64,000 bases of DNA, taken from contig NZ_CP041244.1 in the NCBI RefSeq assembly GCF_006547145.1, forward strand, positions 3,596,001-3,660,000. Direction: 5' to 3'. The notes under the pieces are model-generated. The model had not been told where the DNA came from. It was given only the letters and a program-made list of their open reading frames with translations, and did no database searches. Positions 23,777-31,919 of this stretch are shown here, piece by piece. Origin of the DNA: Actinomadura sp. WMMA1423 (GTDB lineage: Bacteria; Actinomycetota; Actinomycetes; Streptosporangiales; Streptosporangiaceae). Position 1 is the stretch's first letter; each line of letters starts with the position of its first letter. A program made the translations under genes and the position numbers.

Positions 23777-24565
23777 TTGCCGACGCTGGAGACCATGTCC
23801 CTGGAGGTGGCGGACCGCGTCGCCCGCCTCACCTTCACCCGTCCCGAGTCCCTCAACAGCCTGACCTTCCAGGCGCTCGACGACCTGGACTCCGCGCTCG
23901 ACGCGGTGGAGGCCGATCCGGAAGTGCGCGTCCTGGTCGTCTCCGGGACGGGCCGGGCGTTCAGCGTGGGGCTCGATCTCGCGCTCCTGGACGCGGCGTT
24001 CGCGGACGCGGCCGTGTGGGAGCGGGTCGCGAACCGGCTCGCGGCGCTCACCCTGCGGCTGGAGCGGCTGCCGGTGCCGGTGGTCGCGGCGGTCAACGGG
24101 CTGGCCAGAGCCGGCGGTTTCGAGCTGCTGCTGGCCTGCGACCTCGTCCTGGTCGCCGACTCGGCGCACATCGCCGACGCGCACGCCGAGTTCGGCGTCG
24201 TTCCCGCGGGCGGCTCGACGGCGCGGCTGCCGCGGATCGTCGGCCGCCAGCGGGCCAGGGAGATCTTCCTCACCGGCCGGTGGATCGACGCCGCCGAGGC
24301 GGTCGAGTTCGGGATCGCCCTGCGGGCCGTCCCCGCGGCGGAGCTCCCGGCCGCCGCGGCCGAGCTCGCCGCCCGGCTCGCCCGGCGGTCGCGCGCCTGC
24401 ATGGCCGCCATGAAGCGCCAGCTCGCCGCGGCCGACGGGCTGCCCGTCGCGGAGGCCGTCGGCCCGGAGATCGAGGAGTTCGTCGCCTACGTCACGCCGC
24501 CGGACTCCGACGGCCAGGAGGGCTTCCGCGCGTACCGCGAGAACCGCGCGCCCTCCTGGGCCTGA
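23777..24565 (+). CDS. Enoyl-CoA hydratase/isomerase family protein 3
   Basis: A 262-residue crotonase. Oxyanion segments are GRAFSVGLDLALLD and VNGLARAGGFELLLACD; the latter is the same as in the crotonase at 5442, as is the C-terminal pattern EGFRAYRENRAPSWA versus EGYRAYVEKRRPVW. The two are therefore paralogues that probably act on related CoA thioesters. The start is uncertain: TTG 23777 has GGAGGGG eleven bases upstream, while ATG 23795 has GGAGA immediately before and would shorten the protein by six residues. A monocistronic rightward gene, divergent from the ten-gene operon and convergent with gntR. Confidence 0.85.
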   Translation: MPTLETMSLEVADRVARLTFTRPESLNSLTFQALDDLDSALDAVEADPEVRVLVVSGTGRAFSVGLDLALLDAAFADAAVWERVANRLAALTLRLERLPVPVVAAVNGLARAGGFELLLACDLVLVADSAHIADAHAEFGVVPAGGSTARLPRIVGRQRAREIFLTGRWIDAAEAVEFGIALRAVPAAELPAAAAELAARLARRSRACMAAMKRQLAAADGLPVAEAVGPEIEEFVAYVTPPDSDGQEGFRAYRENRAPSWA

Positions 24566-24669
24566 CGGCCGCCGCGCGGGCGCGGCCGCAGGGCCGCACC
24601 GCGGCGCCGCACCGGCCGCACGGCCGCCGCGCGAGAGCCGGACCCGGCCGCCGCGCGGCGGCCCGGCGG
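24566..24669. terminator. GC-rich spacer with inverted repeats between convergent genes
   Basis: This 104-base stretch is almost pure G and C and is built from repeated GGCCGC and CCGCGCGG units that can pair in several ways. It separates the stops of the crotonase and gntR genes, so a bidirectional terminator is the likely role. There is no T-tract. Confidence 0.4.
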
Positions 24670-25425
24670 TCAGGCCTCGCGGTAGGCGCCGCGGATGTGC
24701 CTGAGGTGGTCGCGCATGGCCGCGCTGGCGGCCTCGCCGTCGCCCGACTCCAGCAGCAGGATGATCTGCTCGTGCTGGTCGTCGACCTGCTCCCAGAACT
24801 CGGCGGGGGAGTCGGTGTTCAGGAACCGCGTCCGCAGGACGTGGAAGACCGGCTGGGTCATCATCGTGAGCAGCCCGTTGCCGGTGGCCTCCATGATGAT
24901 CCCGTGGAAGTGGCGGTGCTCCTGGAACTTCATGTTGCGGCCCCGGCTGCGCTTCTCGCGGTCCATGGCCACGTGCAGCGCGTCGATGTGCCGCTGCTCT
25001 CGCCGCTCCGCCGCGATGGCCGTGGCGGGCACCTCCAGCAGCTCGCGGGCCTCCAGGATCGCGGGCAGCGGCAGCGCCGCCGAGCCCGACATCAGCCCGA
25101 GCCCCGCCTCCAGGAAGTCGCTGATCTGATCGGGCTCGATGTGCGAGACGAACGTCCCCCCGGTGGTGCCGCGCACCGTCTTGACCAGGCCCTGGGAGGC
25201 CAGGACGCGCAGCGCCTCGCGGACCGTGCTGCGGCTCACGCCGAAGTTGCCGCCGATCTCCCCCTCCGGGGGAAGGCGGTCGCCGGGGGCGAGCGACCCG
25301 TCGAGGATCAGCTCCCGCAGCTGGTCGGCGACCTGCTGGTAGGCGGGACGCAGCCGGCTCACCGGCAGTGCGGTCGCCGTCCCGGAGCCGGAGCGGCCCG
25401 AGGAGTTGCCTTTGATGCTGTTCAC
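24670..25425 (-). CDS. GntR-family regulator, FadR/FCD subfamily
   Basis: A 251-residue GntR repressor with an N-terminal winged helix (AYQQVADQLRELILDG, RLPPEGEIGGNFGVSRSTVREALR, LVKTVRGTTGGTFV) and a C-terminal FCD ligand domain. Metal/ligand-site residues are visible in EHRHFHGIIMEATGN and DQHEQIILLLESGD. FCD regulators commonly sense acids or CoA thioesters and bind palindromes centred on TCNGA or GTNNNAC, which agrees with the TCWGA motifs around it. GTG 25425 is preferred (GGGGGA upstream and normal family length). An ATG at 25512 would add 29 poorly conserved residues and lies inside site 7. Central position and site 7 upstream suggest it is the regulon's autoregulated repressor. Confidence 0.88.
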   Translation of the reverse strand: MNSIKGNSSGRSGSGTATALPVSRLRPAYQQVADQLRELILDGSLAPGDRLPPEGEIGGNFGVSRSTVREALRVLASQGLVKTVRGTTGGTFVSHIEPDQISDFLEAGLGLMSGSAALPLPAILEARELLEVPATAIAAERREQRHIDALHVAMDREKRSRGRNMKFQEHRHFHGIIMEATGNGLLTMMTQPVFHVLRTRFLNTDSPAEFWEQVDDQHEQIILLLESGDGEAASAAMRDHLRHIRGAYREA

Positions 25426-25510
25426 GTCGCCGTCCCCCTGGTTGGGCCATCGTGGTGCTGATCGTTGAGTCGGGAACTCCGCGCCACCGGGACTCACAGC
25501 AGCGTCGAGC

Positions 25511-25520
25511 ATACATCAGA
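25511..25520 (+). promoter_or_regulatory. TCWGA-core operator motif, site 7
   Basis: ATACATCAGA, exact consensus, followed by CA. It lies 85 bases upstream of the preferred gntR start and covers an alternative gntR ATG on the opposite strand. This is an autoregulation candidate. Confidence 0.65.
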
Positions 25521-25612
25521 CAGCGTGTCCGGACCGGCGGCGCGGGACTCGGCTCCCACCCGCCCGAGCGAGCGGGCCCCGCCGCCGCGAGCACTGCAAG
25601 ATGGGGGCATAC

Positions 25613-25622
25613 ATACATCCGA
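25613..25622 (+). promoter_or_regulatory. TCWGA-core operator motif, site 8 (one mismatch)
   Basis: ATACATCCGA, one mismatch to the consensus within the core. It is included because it falls exactly midway (102 and 101 bases) between sites 7 and 9. Confidence 0.4.
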
Positions 25623-25713
25623 CCCCGACCCTGCCCGATCTCCGCGAGGCCGATGACGACGGCGAGTTCCCTGATCGCACACCCGCGCGGCAGCCTCAAC
25701 CATCCGGAGTGAT

Positions 25714-25723
25714 ATACATCAGA
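25714..25723 (+). promoter_or_regulatory. TCWGA-core operator motif, site 9
   Basis: ATACATCAGA followed by CTTTA, a full match including the flank. It lies 55 bases upstream of the VOC gene start. Confidence 0.7.
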
Positions 25724-25777
25724 CTTTAGGGACGATCCGCGTCGGCGGATCGGTGGCGATGAGGGGGGTCGGGGTAG

Positions 25778-26689
25778 GTGTTCGACGGCATAGACCTCGT
25801 GGTCCTCCCGGCGGCCGACATCGGACCCCTGCGCGAACTCTACGTGGACGCGCTGGGCTTCGAGGTCGTCGAGGCGGGGCCCGTCCGCGACCCCCGGCTC
25901 TGGGCGCGCCTGTGGAGCCTGCCGCTCCCGCCCGCCGAGTCGGTCCTGCTGGAGAAGCGCGCGAGCAGAGGGGGGTCGATCCGGCTCGTCCGCGTGCCCG
26001 GCCTGCCGGCCCCCGACGCCGCCGGCGCGCCCGACCGCCCCGGCCCCTACGCACTCGACTTCTACCTGCGCGACCCCGCCGCCACCGAGGCCGCCGTCGA
26101 GCGGCTCGGATGGGGGTTCGTCAGCGGCCCCGTCGACTACCTCCTGCCGGGCACGGAGCACCCGGTCAGGGAGCGCATGCTCGTCCAGTCCCGCTCCGGC
26201 CTGCGGCACGCGTTCGTCCAGTACCGGGAAGGGCGCACGAGGTGCGTTCTCGGCGAACGTCCCGAGGTGGACGTCAGCGAGGTCAACGCCGCCGTCTTCG
26301 CCACCGCCGACCTCCCCGGCGCGCGGGCGTTCGCCGAGGACGTCCTGCGCGGCCGCGTCTACTTCTCGGGGCGTTTCGAAGGCCCGGCCGTGGAGCGGCT
26401 GCTCGGGCTCGCGCCCGGCCAGGGCTTCGAGGCCGTCATCGCCCGCGGCCCGGCCTCCCGCAACGCCCGCCTGGAGTTCATCGAGCACATCGCGCCGGCC
26501 GCCCCCCGGCCGCCGCACGCCCACCCGAGGATGATCGCCGGTTGCGCGGTGGACGACCTCGGCGCCCTCGCCGCCCGCCTGGCCTCCGGCGAGCACGGCC
26601 CGTCCACGGGCGTCGTCGAGACGGCGGAGGGGCCCCACCTCGGCCTGCGCTCCCGGTACGGCGCGTGCTTCCACTTCTGGCGGCGCTGA
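25778..26689 (+). CDS. Two-domain VOC (glyoxalase/dioxygenase) superfamily protein
   Basis: A 303-residue protein with two vicinal-oxygen-chelate repeats. The first begins IDLVVLPAADIGPLRELYVDALGFEVVE (quoted in parts: strand, then LYVDALGF), and the second is AAVFATADLPGARAFAEDVL. The fold includes glyoxalase I, extradiol ring-cleaving dioxygenases and methylmalonyl-CoA epimerase. The usual His at the first strand of each domain is missing (VVLPAAD, VFATAD), so metal binding is uncertain; HAHPRMIAG and ACFHFWRR hold possible ligands. GTG 25778 follows GGGGTAG. Single gene under site 9, convergent with acyl-CoA dehydrogenase 3. An epimerase or ring-cleavage role would both suit the cluster. 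Confidence 0.7.
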   Translation: MFDGIDLVVLPAADIGPLRELYVDALGFEVVEAGPVRDPRLWARLWSLPLPPAESVLLEKRASRGGSIRLVRVPGLPAPDAAGAPDRPGPYALDFYLRDPAATEAAVERLGWGFVSGPVDYLLPGTEHPVRERMLVQSRSGLRHAFVQYREGRTRCVLGERPEVDVSEVNAAVFATADLPGARAFAEDVLRGRVYFSGRFEGPAVERLLGLAPGQGFEAVIARGPASRNARLEFIEHIAPAAPRPPHAHPRMIAGCAVDDLGALAARLASGEHGPSTGVVETAEGPHLGLRSRYGACFHFWRR

Positions 26690-26700
26690 CGGCCCGCCGT

Positions 26701-27873
26701 TCACAGCGACCGCGCGATCTCGTCGAGCATCGCCTCGGTCGACCCGCCGCCGATGGCGAGGAAGCGGGCGTCGCGGGCGACGCGCTCGACGGCCGACCCC
26801 GCGACGAACCCGTTGCCGCCGTTGACCTGGACGCATCTGTAGGCCAGATCGTTGACGATCTCCGGTATCGAGGACTTCAGCACCGCCGCGTGCGTCCGGG
26901 GGTCCGCGCCCGCGTCGGCGAGCGCGGCGGCGTGGTAGAGCAGGGTCTTGGCGGACGCCAGGCGCGCGGTGAGGCGGGCCATGTCGTGGCGGAGCGCCTG
27001 GAGGTCCCAGAGCGTCCCGCCGTAGGCGGGCCGTGCCCGCAACCAGGCGGTCGTCTCCGCGAGGGCGGCCTCCCCCAGCCCGACCGCCTGCGCGGCCAGG
27101 CCGATCCGCTCGTGGTCGAGGCCCCGCATCAGCCAGCCGAAGCCCTCGCCCTCCTCGCCCAGCCGGTTGCGCGCGGGCACCCGGCACCGGTCGAGGACCA
27201 GCTCACCGGTGTCGGAGGAGCGCCACCCGGTCTTCTCGAACGTCCGTCCGCCCGCCATCCCCGGCGTGCCGCGCTCCACGACGAACAGGGAAAGACCGTG
27301 CCGGCCCGGCCCGCCGGTCCGGGCGACGACGAAGAACAGGTCGGCGATGTTGGCGTTCGTGATGAACGTCTTGCGCCCGTCGAGGACGTAGCAGTCCCCG
27401 TCGCGGCGGGCGCGGACGGTGAGGCGGGTCAGGTCCGAACTCGCGTCCGGCTCGGTCACCGCGAGCGCGCAGATCCTCCTGCCGGACAGGACGCCGGGCA
27501 GGAACCGGCGCCGCTGCTCGCCGTCGCCCGCGCGGGACAGGTGCAGCGCGGAGAAGTCGGTGTGCACCGACACCGAACTGGCCACACCGCCGAACGTCGA
27601 GCGTCCGAGTTCCTCGTTCAGCACCACCGCGCCGCGGGTGCCGGCCCCTCCCCCGCCGTGCTCGACCGGGAACGACAGGCCGAGGAGCCCCAGATCGCCC
27701 ATCTCGGCGAACACCTCGTCCGGGACCCGCATCCGCGACTCCCACGCGGGCGCGTAGGGGACGACGCGCTCCCGCACGTACCGCCGCAGAACGTCCCGTA
27801 GGGCGCGGTGCTCCTCGGTGAGGAAGGTGTCATCGAGGCGGAGGGAGTCGATGACGCGGTTGCTAGCGGCCAT
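26701..27873 (-). CDS. Acyl-CoA dehydrogenase 3 (isovaleryl/long-chain catalytic-base type)
   Basis: A 390-residue acyl-CoA dehydrogenase. Seen: ALAVTEPDASSDLTRL (136-151), GRKTFITN, and GGNGFVAGSAVERVARDA near 352-369. The usual catalytic Glu position is G359, but GLDHERIGLAA places E255 where isovaleryl-CoA and long-chain enzymes have their base. The enzyme is thus likely active, with preference for branched or bulky acyl-CoA (inference). Its ATG (27871-27873) overlaps the amidase gene end by eleven bases. It is the last gene of the leftward transporter operon that starts at 34003. Confidence 0.87.
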   Translation of the reverse strand: MAASNRVIDSLRLDDTFLTEEHRALRDVLRRYVRERVVPYAPAWESRMRVPDEVFAEMGDLGLLGLSFPVEHGGGGAGTRGAVVLNEELGRSTFGGVASSVSVHTDFSALHLSRAGDGEQRRRFLPGVLSGRRICALAVTEPDASSDLTRLTVRARRDGDCYVLDGRKTFITNANIADLFFVVARTGGPGRHGLSLFVVERGTPGMAGGRTFEKTGWRSSDTGELVLDRCRVPARNRLGEEGEGFGWLMRGLDHERIGLAAQAVGLGEAALAETTAWLRARPAYGGTLWDLQALRHDMARLTARLASAKTLLYHAAALADAGADPRTHAAVLKSSIPEIVNDLAYRCVQVNGGNGFVAGSAVERVARDARFLAIGGGSTEAMLDEIARSL

Positions 27874-29314
27874 GGGACGCGAAGGTCGTCATGGCGCTGA
27901 GCAGCGCGCCGTCCCGGCCGGGCGCGGCGACCCACTGCAGGCCGATCGGCAGCCCGCGGTGGTCGGCGCCGAGCGGCTGGGTCCCGCAGGGGAGGGCGGC
28001 GAGGTTCGCGAGGACGTTGTAGCGCAGGTGCGCCTCGCCCATGGGCACCTCTTTCCCGCCCACCGGGACCATGCCGTCGCCGACCTCGTCCGCCCGGGGC
28101 GCGACGCACGGCATCGTCGGCGTCACGAGCAGGTCGGCGCCGGCGAGCGCGGCCAGCGCCTCGCCGCGCAGGGCCTGCCGCACCCGCTGCGCCCGCACGT
28201 ACGCCCCGGCGGGGATCCCGTCGGCGAGGCCGAGCATGGCGCGCGCGTCGGCGCCGAACAACTCCTCCAGGCCCGGCCCGCGCCGCTCGCGGTGGTAGTC
28301 GGCGCTCTCCGCGAGGATGATCGTCAACCCGGCGGCGACCGCCGCCCAGCCGTGCGGGATCTCCACCTCGACGACCCGCCCGCCGAGGTCCCGGACGGCG
28401 GCGAGGGCCTGCTCGACCGCCGCGGCGACGCCCGGATCGATGGGCTCGTCCAGCGCGCCCCTCGGCACGCCGACCCGCAGGCCCTCGAAGCCGGCCGGAC
28501 GGGCCCGGGCATCCGCCGCGGCGGTGATTCCGAGGGCGACCGCCGATCCGGTGAGGTCCGAGGCCGTCGCGGCGATCAGGCCGACCCGGTCCAGCGACCA
28601 CGCGAGCGGCAGCACGCCGTCGCCGGGCAGCCGTCCGGGCGACGGGACGAGACCGGCCACCCCGCAGTAGGCGGACGGGATCCGCACCGATCCGCCGGTG
28701 TCGGTGCCGAGCGCGAGCGGCACGTGCCCGGCGGCCACGGCCGCGGCCGACCCGCCCGACGAGCCGCCCGGGATCCGCGCGGTGTCGCGGGGGTTGCGGG
28801 TCGGAGGCGTGATGCCGCTGAGGGCGTACTCGTGCGTGGTGGTCTTGCCGACGATCACCGCTCCGGCCTGCCGGAGCCGCGCCACGCTGCCCGCGTCGGC
28901 CGCCGGGACCCGTGTCCGGCCGGGGCCGGACAGGTGCCGGGAACCGCCGCCCGTCGCCATCCCGGCCACGTCGATGACGTCCTTCACTCCGACCGGGACG
29001 CCTCGCAGCCGCCCGCCCGCCGCGCGGCGGGCCTGGGCGCGGGCCCCTTCGTCGTCCACCAGAGCCCAGGCCCGGATCTCGCCGTCGGTGGCGGCGATCC
29101 GCTCCAGAGCCCGCTCGACGAGTACACCCGGCGGTCGTCCACCGCCCGGTGGTGGCTCCTCCCCGGCGCAAACGGATGACGCGGTGTCCGCCGGAGGGTC
29201 GGGCTCGAAGAGCGCGCCGGGCAGGCCCGCCTCGTCCAGGCGGATGCGATAGAGCCGGTCCAGGCCGGCGCCCAAGGGGCCCCCTGAGAGCGGAGCCCCG
29301 GTCCCTGTGCCCAT
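27863..29314 (-). CDS. Amidase signature family hydrolase
   Basis: An amidase of 483 residues using the Ser-cisSer-Lys triad. The Lys is in VGVKDVIDVAG, the cis-Ser and Gly-rich loop in IPGGSSGGSAAAVA, and the nucleophile region in GTDTGGSVRIPSAYCG. The C-terminal PTMPCVAP and NLAALPCGTQPLG are typical. There is an extended, low-similarity N-terminus of about 60 residues. The start is ATG 29314 (one-base overlap TGATG with livF) or the GTG immediately before at 29317. Lying between the ABC importer genes and an acyl-CoA dehydrogenase, it probably hydrolyses an amide in the imported compound or a downstream intermediate. Confidence 0.88.
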   Translation of the reverse strand: MGTGTGAPLSGGPLGAGLDRLYRIRLDEAGLPGALFEPDPPADTASSVCAGEEPPPGGGRPPGVLVERALERIAATDGEIRAWALVDDEGARAQARRAAGGRLRGVPVGVKDVIDVAGMATGGGSRHLSGPGRTRVPAADAGSVARLRQAGAVIVGKTTTHEYALSGITPPTRNPRDTARIPGGSSGGSAAAVAAGHVPLALGTDTGGSVRIPSAYCGVAGLVPSPGRLPGDGVLPLAWSLDRVGLIAATASDLTGSAVALGITAAADARARPAGFEGLRVGVPRGALDEPIDPGVAAAVEQALAAVRDLGGRVVEVEIPHGWAAVAAGLTIILAESADYHRERRGPGLEELFGADARAMLGLADGIPAGAYVRAQRVRQALRGEALAALAGADLLVTPTMPCVAPRADEVGDGMVPVGGKEVPMGEAHLRYNVLANLAALPCGTQPLGADHRGLPIGLQWVAAPGRDGALLSAMTTFASHGR

Positions 29315-30042
29315 CACGCCCCCAGGTAGGCCGAGCGGACCACGTCGTCGTTGGTCAGCTCCTCGATGCTCCCCTCGACCACGACCGCCCCCTGCCTCAG
29401 CAGGTAGCCCCGGTCGGCCAGCTCGAAGGCCAGCGGCGCGTTCTGCTCGATGAGCAGGATCGACAGCCCTTCCTCGCGCAGCGCGGCGAGCGCGTCGAAC
29501 ACCTCGCCGGTGATCTTCGGGGAGAGGCCCATGGACGGCTCGTCCAGGATCAGGAGCAGCGGCGCGGCCATCAGCGCGCGGCCCACCGCCACCATCTGCT
29601 GCTCCCCGCCCGACATCGTCGAGGTCAGCTGGCCCGCGCGCTTGCGCAGCACCGGGAACAGGTCCATGACCTTCTCCAGCCGCTCCTCCACGACGGCCTT
29701 GGGCACCTTCCCGTGGTAGCAGCCGAGTTCCAGGTTCGTCCGGACGGTCTGCTCCACGAAGAGGTGCCGGCCTTCCAGCACGCTGCCGACGCCGCGCGCG
29801 ACCGCCTCGTGCGGGCGCCGGGGCAGCGGCTCGCCGTCGACCAGGAGCCTGCCCTCGGCCGGACGGTAGAGTCCGCCGGCGACCCGCGCGAGCGTCGTCT
29901 TGCCGGCGCCGTTCGGGCCGATCACGCAGACCGCCTCGCCCCTGTCCACCCGCAGGTCCACGCCCCGCAGCGCGCTGATCGCCCCGTACCGGTAGACGAC
30001 GCCGCTCGCCTGGAGCAGCGGTCGGTCCCGCACCTGCGACAT
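29314..30042 (-). CDS. livF: Branched-chain amino acid-type ABC transporter ATPase (LivF)
   Basis: A 242-residue ABC ATPase. Walker A is GPNGAGKTT, the signature TSTMSGGEQQMVAVGRAL, and Walker B LLLILDEPSMGLSP. The short length, VGSVLEGRHLFVEQTV and the ending RSAYLGA are LivF hallmarks. It forms the importer's nucleotide-binding pair with LivG. The ATG shares one base with the livG stop (TGATG, 30042). The liv name reflects the family; the substrate is probably a small acid or amide rather than leucine. Confidence 0.9.
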   Translation of the reverse strand: MSQVRDRPLLQASGVVYRYGAISALRGVDLRVDRGEAVCVIGPNGAGKTTLARVAGGLYRPAEGRLLVDGEPLPRRPHEAVARGVGSVLEGRHLFVEQTVRTNLELGCYHGKVPKAVVEERLEKVMDLFPVLRKRAGQLTSTMSGGEQQMVAVGRALMAAPLLLILDEPSMGLSPKITGEVFDALAALREEGLSILLIEQNAPLAFELADRGYLLRQGAVVVEGSIEELTNDDVVRSAYLGA

Positions 30043-30815
30043 CAGTCCTCCTCGCCCGTGGACGCGGGGACCTCGACGTCCGCCGCCCGGTGGTGCCGTC
30101 CGCCGAGGTACGCCTCCAGGACGGCCGGGTCCGCGGTGACCTCCGCCGGGGTACCGCGTGCGATCACCCGCCCGAAGTCGAGCACCGTGCAGTTCTGGCA
30201 GACCGCGTGCACGAGGTCCATGTGGTGCTCGACGAGGATCACGGTCACGCCCGCGTCGCGCATCTCGCGCAGCATGTCGGCGAGGTCCCGGCGCTCCTGG
30301 GGGCTCAGGCCGGCCGCGGGCTCGTCCAGCAGGACGACCGCGGGGTCGGCGACCAGCACCCGGGCGAGCTCGACCCGCCGCTGCAGCCCGTACGACAGGG
30401 CCGCCGCCGGCTCGCCCGCGAGCCGGTCCAGCGACAACCTGGCCAGGACGTCCTCGACCCGCGCCCTGGCCTGCGCCGGGCCGGTCGTCGCCCGCGCCGC
30501 GATCATCAGGTTCTGCCGGACGGTCATGCTGGCGAACAGCCGGACGGTCTGGAACGTCCGCACCAGCCGCGCCTTCGCCACCAGCCGGTGGCTCGGCCAG
30601 CGGGTCACGTCCTCGCCGCCGATGAGCACCGATCCGCTCGACGGCCGCTGCAGGCCGCTCAGGACGTTCAGCAGCGTCGTCTTCCCCGCGCCGTTCGGGC
30701 CGATGATCCCGTGGATCTCGCCCCTGGCCGCGGTGAAGCTGACGTCCGCGACCGCCGTCAGCCCGCCGAAGCGGCGCGTCACGCCGCGGGCCTCGGCCGT
30801 TCCCGGCGTCCTCAT
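30042..30815 (-). CDS. livG: Branched-chain amino acid-type ABC transporter ATPase (LivG)
   Basis: A 257-residue ABC ATPase. Walker A is GPNGAGKTT, the LivG-type ARLVRTFQTVRLFASMTV follows, the signature is ALSYGLQRRVELARVL (a degenerate LSYG in place of LSGG, common in LivG), and Walker B is VVLLDEPAAGLSP. The H-loop is VEHHMDLV. A 15-residue acidic tail (EVPASTGEED) follows the core. The start ATG 30815 overlaps the livM stop (ATGA 30812-30815). Confidence 0.9.
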   Translation of the reverse strand: MRTPGTAEARGVTRRFGGLTAVADVSFTAARGEIHGIIGPNGAGKTTLLNVLSGLQRPSSGSVLIGGEDVTRWPSHRLVAKARLVRTFQTVRLFASMTVRQNLMIAARATTGPAQARARVEDVLARLSLDRLAGEPAAALSYGLQRRVELARVLVADPAVVLLDEPAAGLSPQERRDLADMLREMRDAGVTVILVEHHMDLVHAVCQNCTVLDFGRVIARGTPAEVTADPAVLEAYLGGRHHRAADVEVPASTGEED

Positions 30816-31912
30816 TCCGGCACCTCCGTGATCACTGCCGCCGAACCCGGTCGGCGCCGCGACAGCCGGCCCGGCAGCGCGCGGGCGGCCGCGCCCAGCC
30901 CCGCGAGCCCTCCCGGCAGCAGGGCCATGAACGCGATGACGATGACGCCGAGCACGGTCAGCGCCCAGGAGCCGCCGCCGGGCACCTCCGAGATCAGCCA
31001 GGTGACCAGCGCGGCTCCGAGCACCGCGCCGTAGATGTTGCCGAGGCCGCCGAGGATCACCATGACGAACAGCTGGAGGGAGACCGCCGTCGAGAACAGC
31101 GACGGGTCGATGGCCGTCTGCAGCGGCGCGTTCACGCCGCCCGCGAGCGCGCCGAGCCCGGCGGAGATGGCGAACACCTGCACCTTCCGCGCGGTGATGT
31201 TCACGCCGACCGAGCGTGCGGCGACCTCGTCGTCGCGGATCGCGGCCAGTTCCCGTCCCAGCCGGGCCGACAGCAGCCAGCGCGACCCGAGCAGCACCGC
31301 GATCAACGCGACCGCGACGAGCAGGTACTGGTCGCGCGGGTCCAGGAGCCGGTGCCCGAGGATCTCCGGGAAGGGGATCGGCGCGAACCCGTTCGCGCCG
31401 CCGAGCGGGCCCGGCAGCATCAGGAACGCGTGGATGCCGGTGCCGACCGCGAGCGTCGCCATCGCCAGGTAGTTGCCGCGCAGCCGCAGCGCGATGTAGC
31501 CGACCAGCGCGCCCAGGAGCAGCGCCCCCACGACGCCGAGCACCAGCGCCGGGAGGAAGGGCATCTCCCGGTCGCGCATCAGGTAGGCCGTGCCGTACGC
31601 GCCGACGGCCATGAACCCCGCCTGGCCGAGCGCGAGCTGGCCCGCGCCGCCGATGGTCAGGGTCAGGCCGACCGCGGCGATGGCCGCGACCCCGATGTTC
31701 ACGCCGAGCGCCAGATCGGTCGCGCCCGGATTGGTGAACGCGAAGCCGATGAGGAGCATGGCGGCCAGGAGTGTGGGGCCCAGGTGCCGCCCGGCCCGGA
31801 GGGCGAGGCCACCGTCGGGCAGGGCTCGCTCACGCGAGGCCCTGTCACGTGGGGCCGTGTCACGTGGGGCCGTGTCACGTGGGGCCGTGTCACGCGAGGC
31901 TCTGTCACGCAA
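30812..31912 (-). CDS. livM: ABC transporter permease LivM with repeat-encoded N-terminal extension
   Basis: A 366-residue inner-membrane permease with eight to ten hydrophobic helices from about residue 45 on (LLAAMLLIGFAF, LTIGGAGQLALGQAGFMAVGAYG, VMVILGGLGNIYGAVLGAA). GQAGFMAVGAY and GGLGNIYG are LivM signatures. Residues 2-30 are a charged, repetitive cytoplasmic extension (RDTAP repeated) encoded by six tandem 15-base units. TTG 31912 is the start because GAGGAGG lies eight bases upstream and no other in-frame start precedes the first helix. The gene overlaps livH by eight bases. Confidence 0.88.
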   Translation of the reverse strand: MRDRASRDTAPRDTAPRDTAPRDRASRERALPDGGLALRAGRHLGPTLLAAMLLIGFAFTNPGATDLALGVNIGVAAIAAVGLTLTIGGAGQLALGQAGFMAVGAYGTAYLMRDREMPFLPALVLGVVGALLLGALVGYIALRLRGNYLAMATLAVGTGIHAFLMLPGPLGGANGFAPIPFPEILGHRLLDPRDQYLLVAVALIAVLLGSRWLLSARLGRELAAIRDDEVAARSVGVNITARKVQVFAISAGLGALAGGVNAPLQTAIDPSLFSTAVSLQLFVMVILGGLGNIYGAVLGAALVTWLISEVPGGGSWALTVLGVIVIAFMALLPGGLAGLGAAARALPGRLSRRRPGSAAVITEVPE

Positions 31913-31919
31913 GGCGCTG
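31830..31919. repeat. Six-copy 15-base tandem repeat across the livH-livM junction
   Basis: Six units of 15 bases begin at 31830, 31845, 31860, 31875, 31890 and 31905. The middle three are identical (TCACGTGGGGCCGTG) and the outer ones differ at a few bases. The repeat keeps the livM frame and encodes a pentapeptide series around RDTAP. It also covers the livH stop. Confidence 0.9.

Larger units (their letters stand above)
25426..25777. other. 352-base divergent control region between gntR and the VOC gene
   Basis: No convincing gene lies here. Three TCWGA motif copies occur at 25511, 25613 and 25714, spaced 102 and 101 bases apart, which is close to ten helical turns. The middle part (about 25530-25600) is GC-rich without recognisable structure. 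AT-richer patches accompany each motif. Confidence 0.6.

Noticed and set aside
23726..27187. A very long minus-strand open frame (over 1100 codons) across several genes
   Set aside because: It lies antisense to recognisable crotonase and VOC genes and encodes Arg/Pro/Gly-rich sequence without domains. Such open antisense frames are expected at this GC content.
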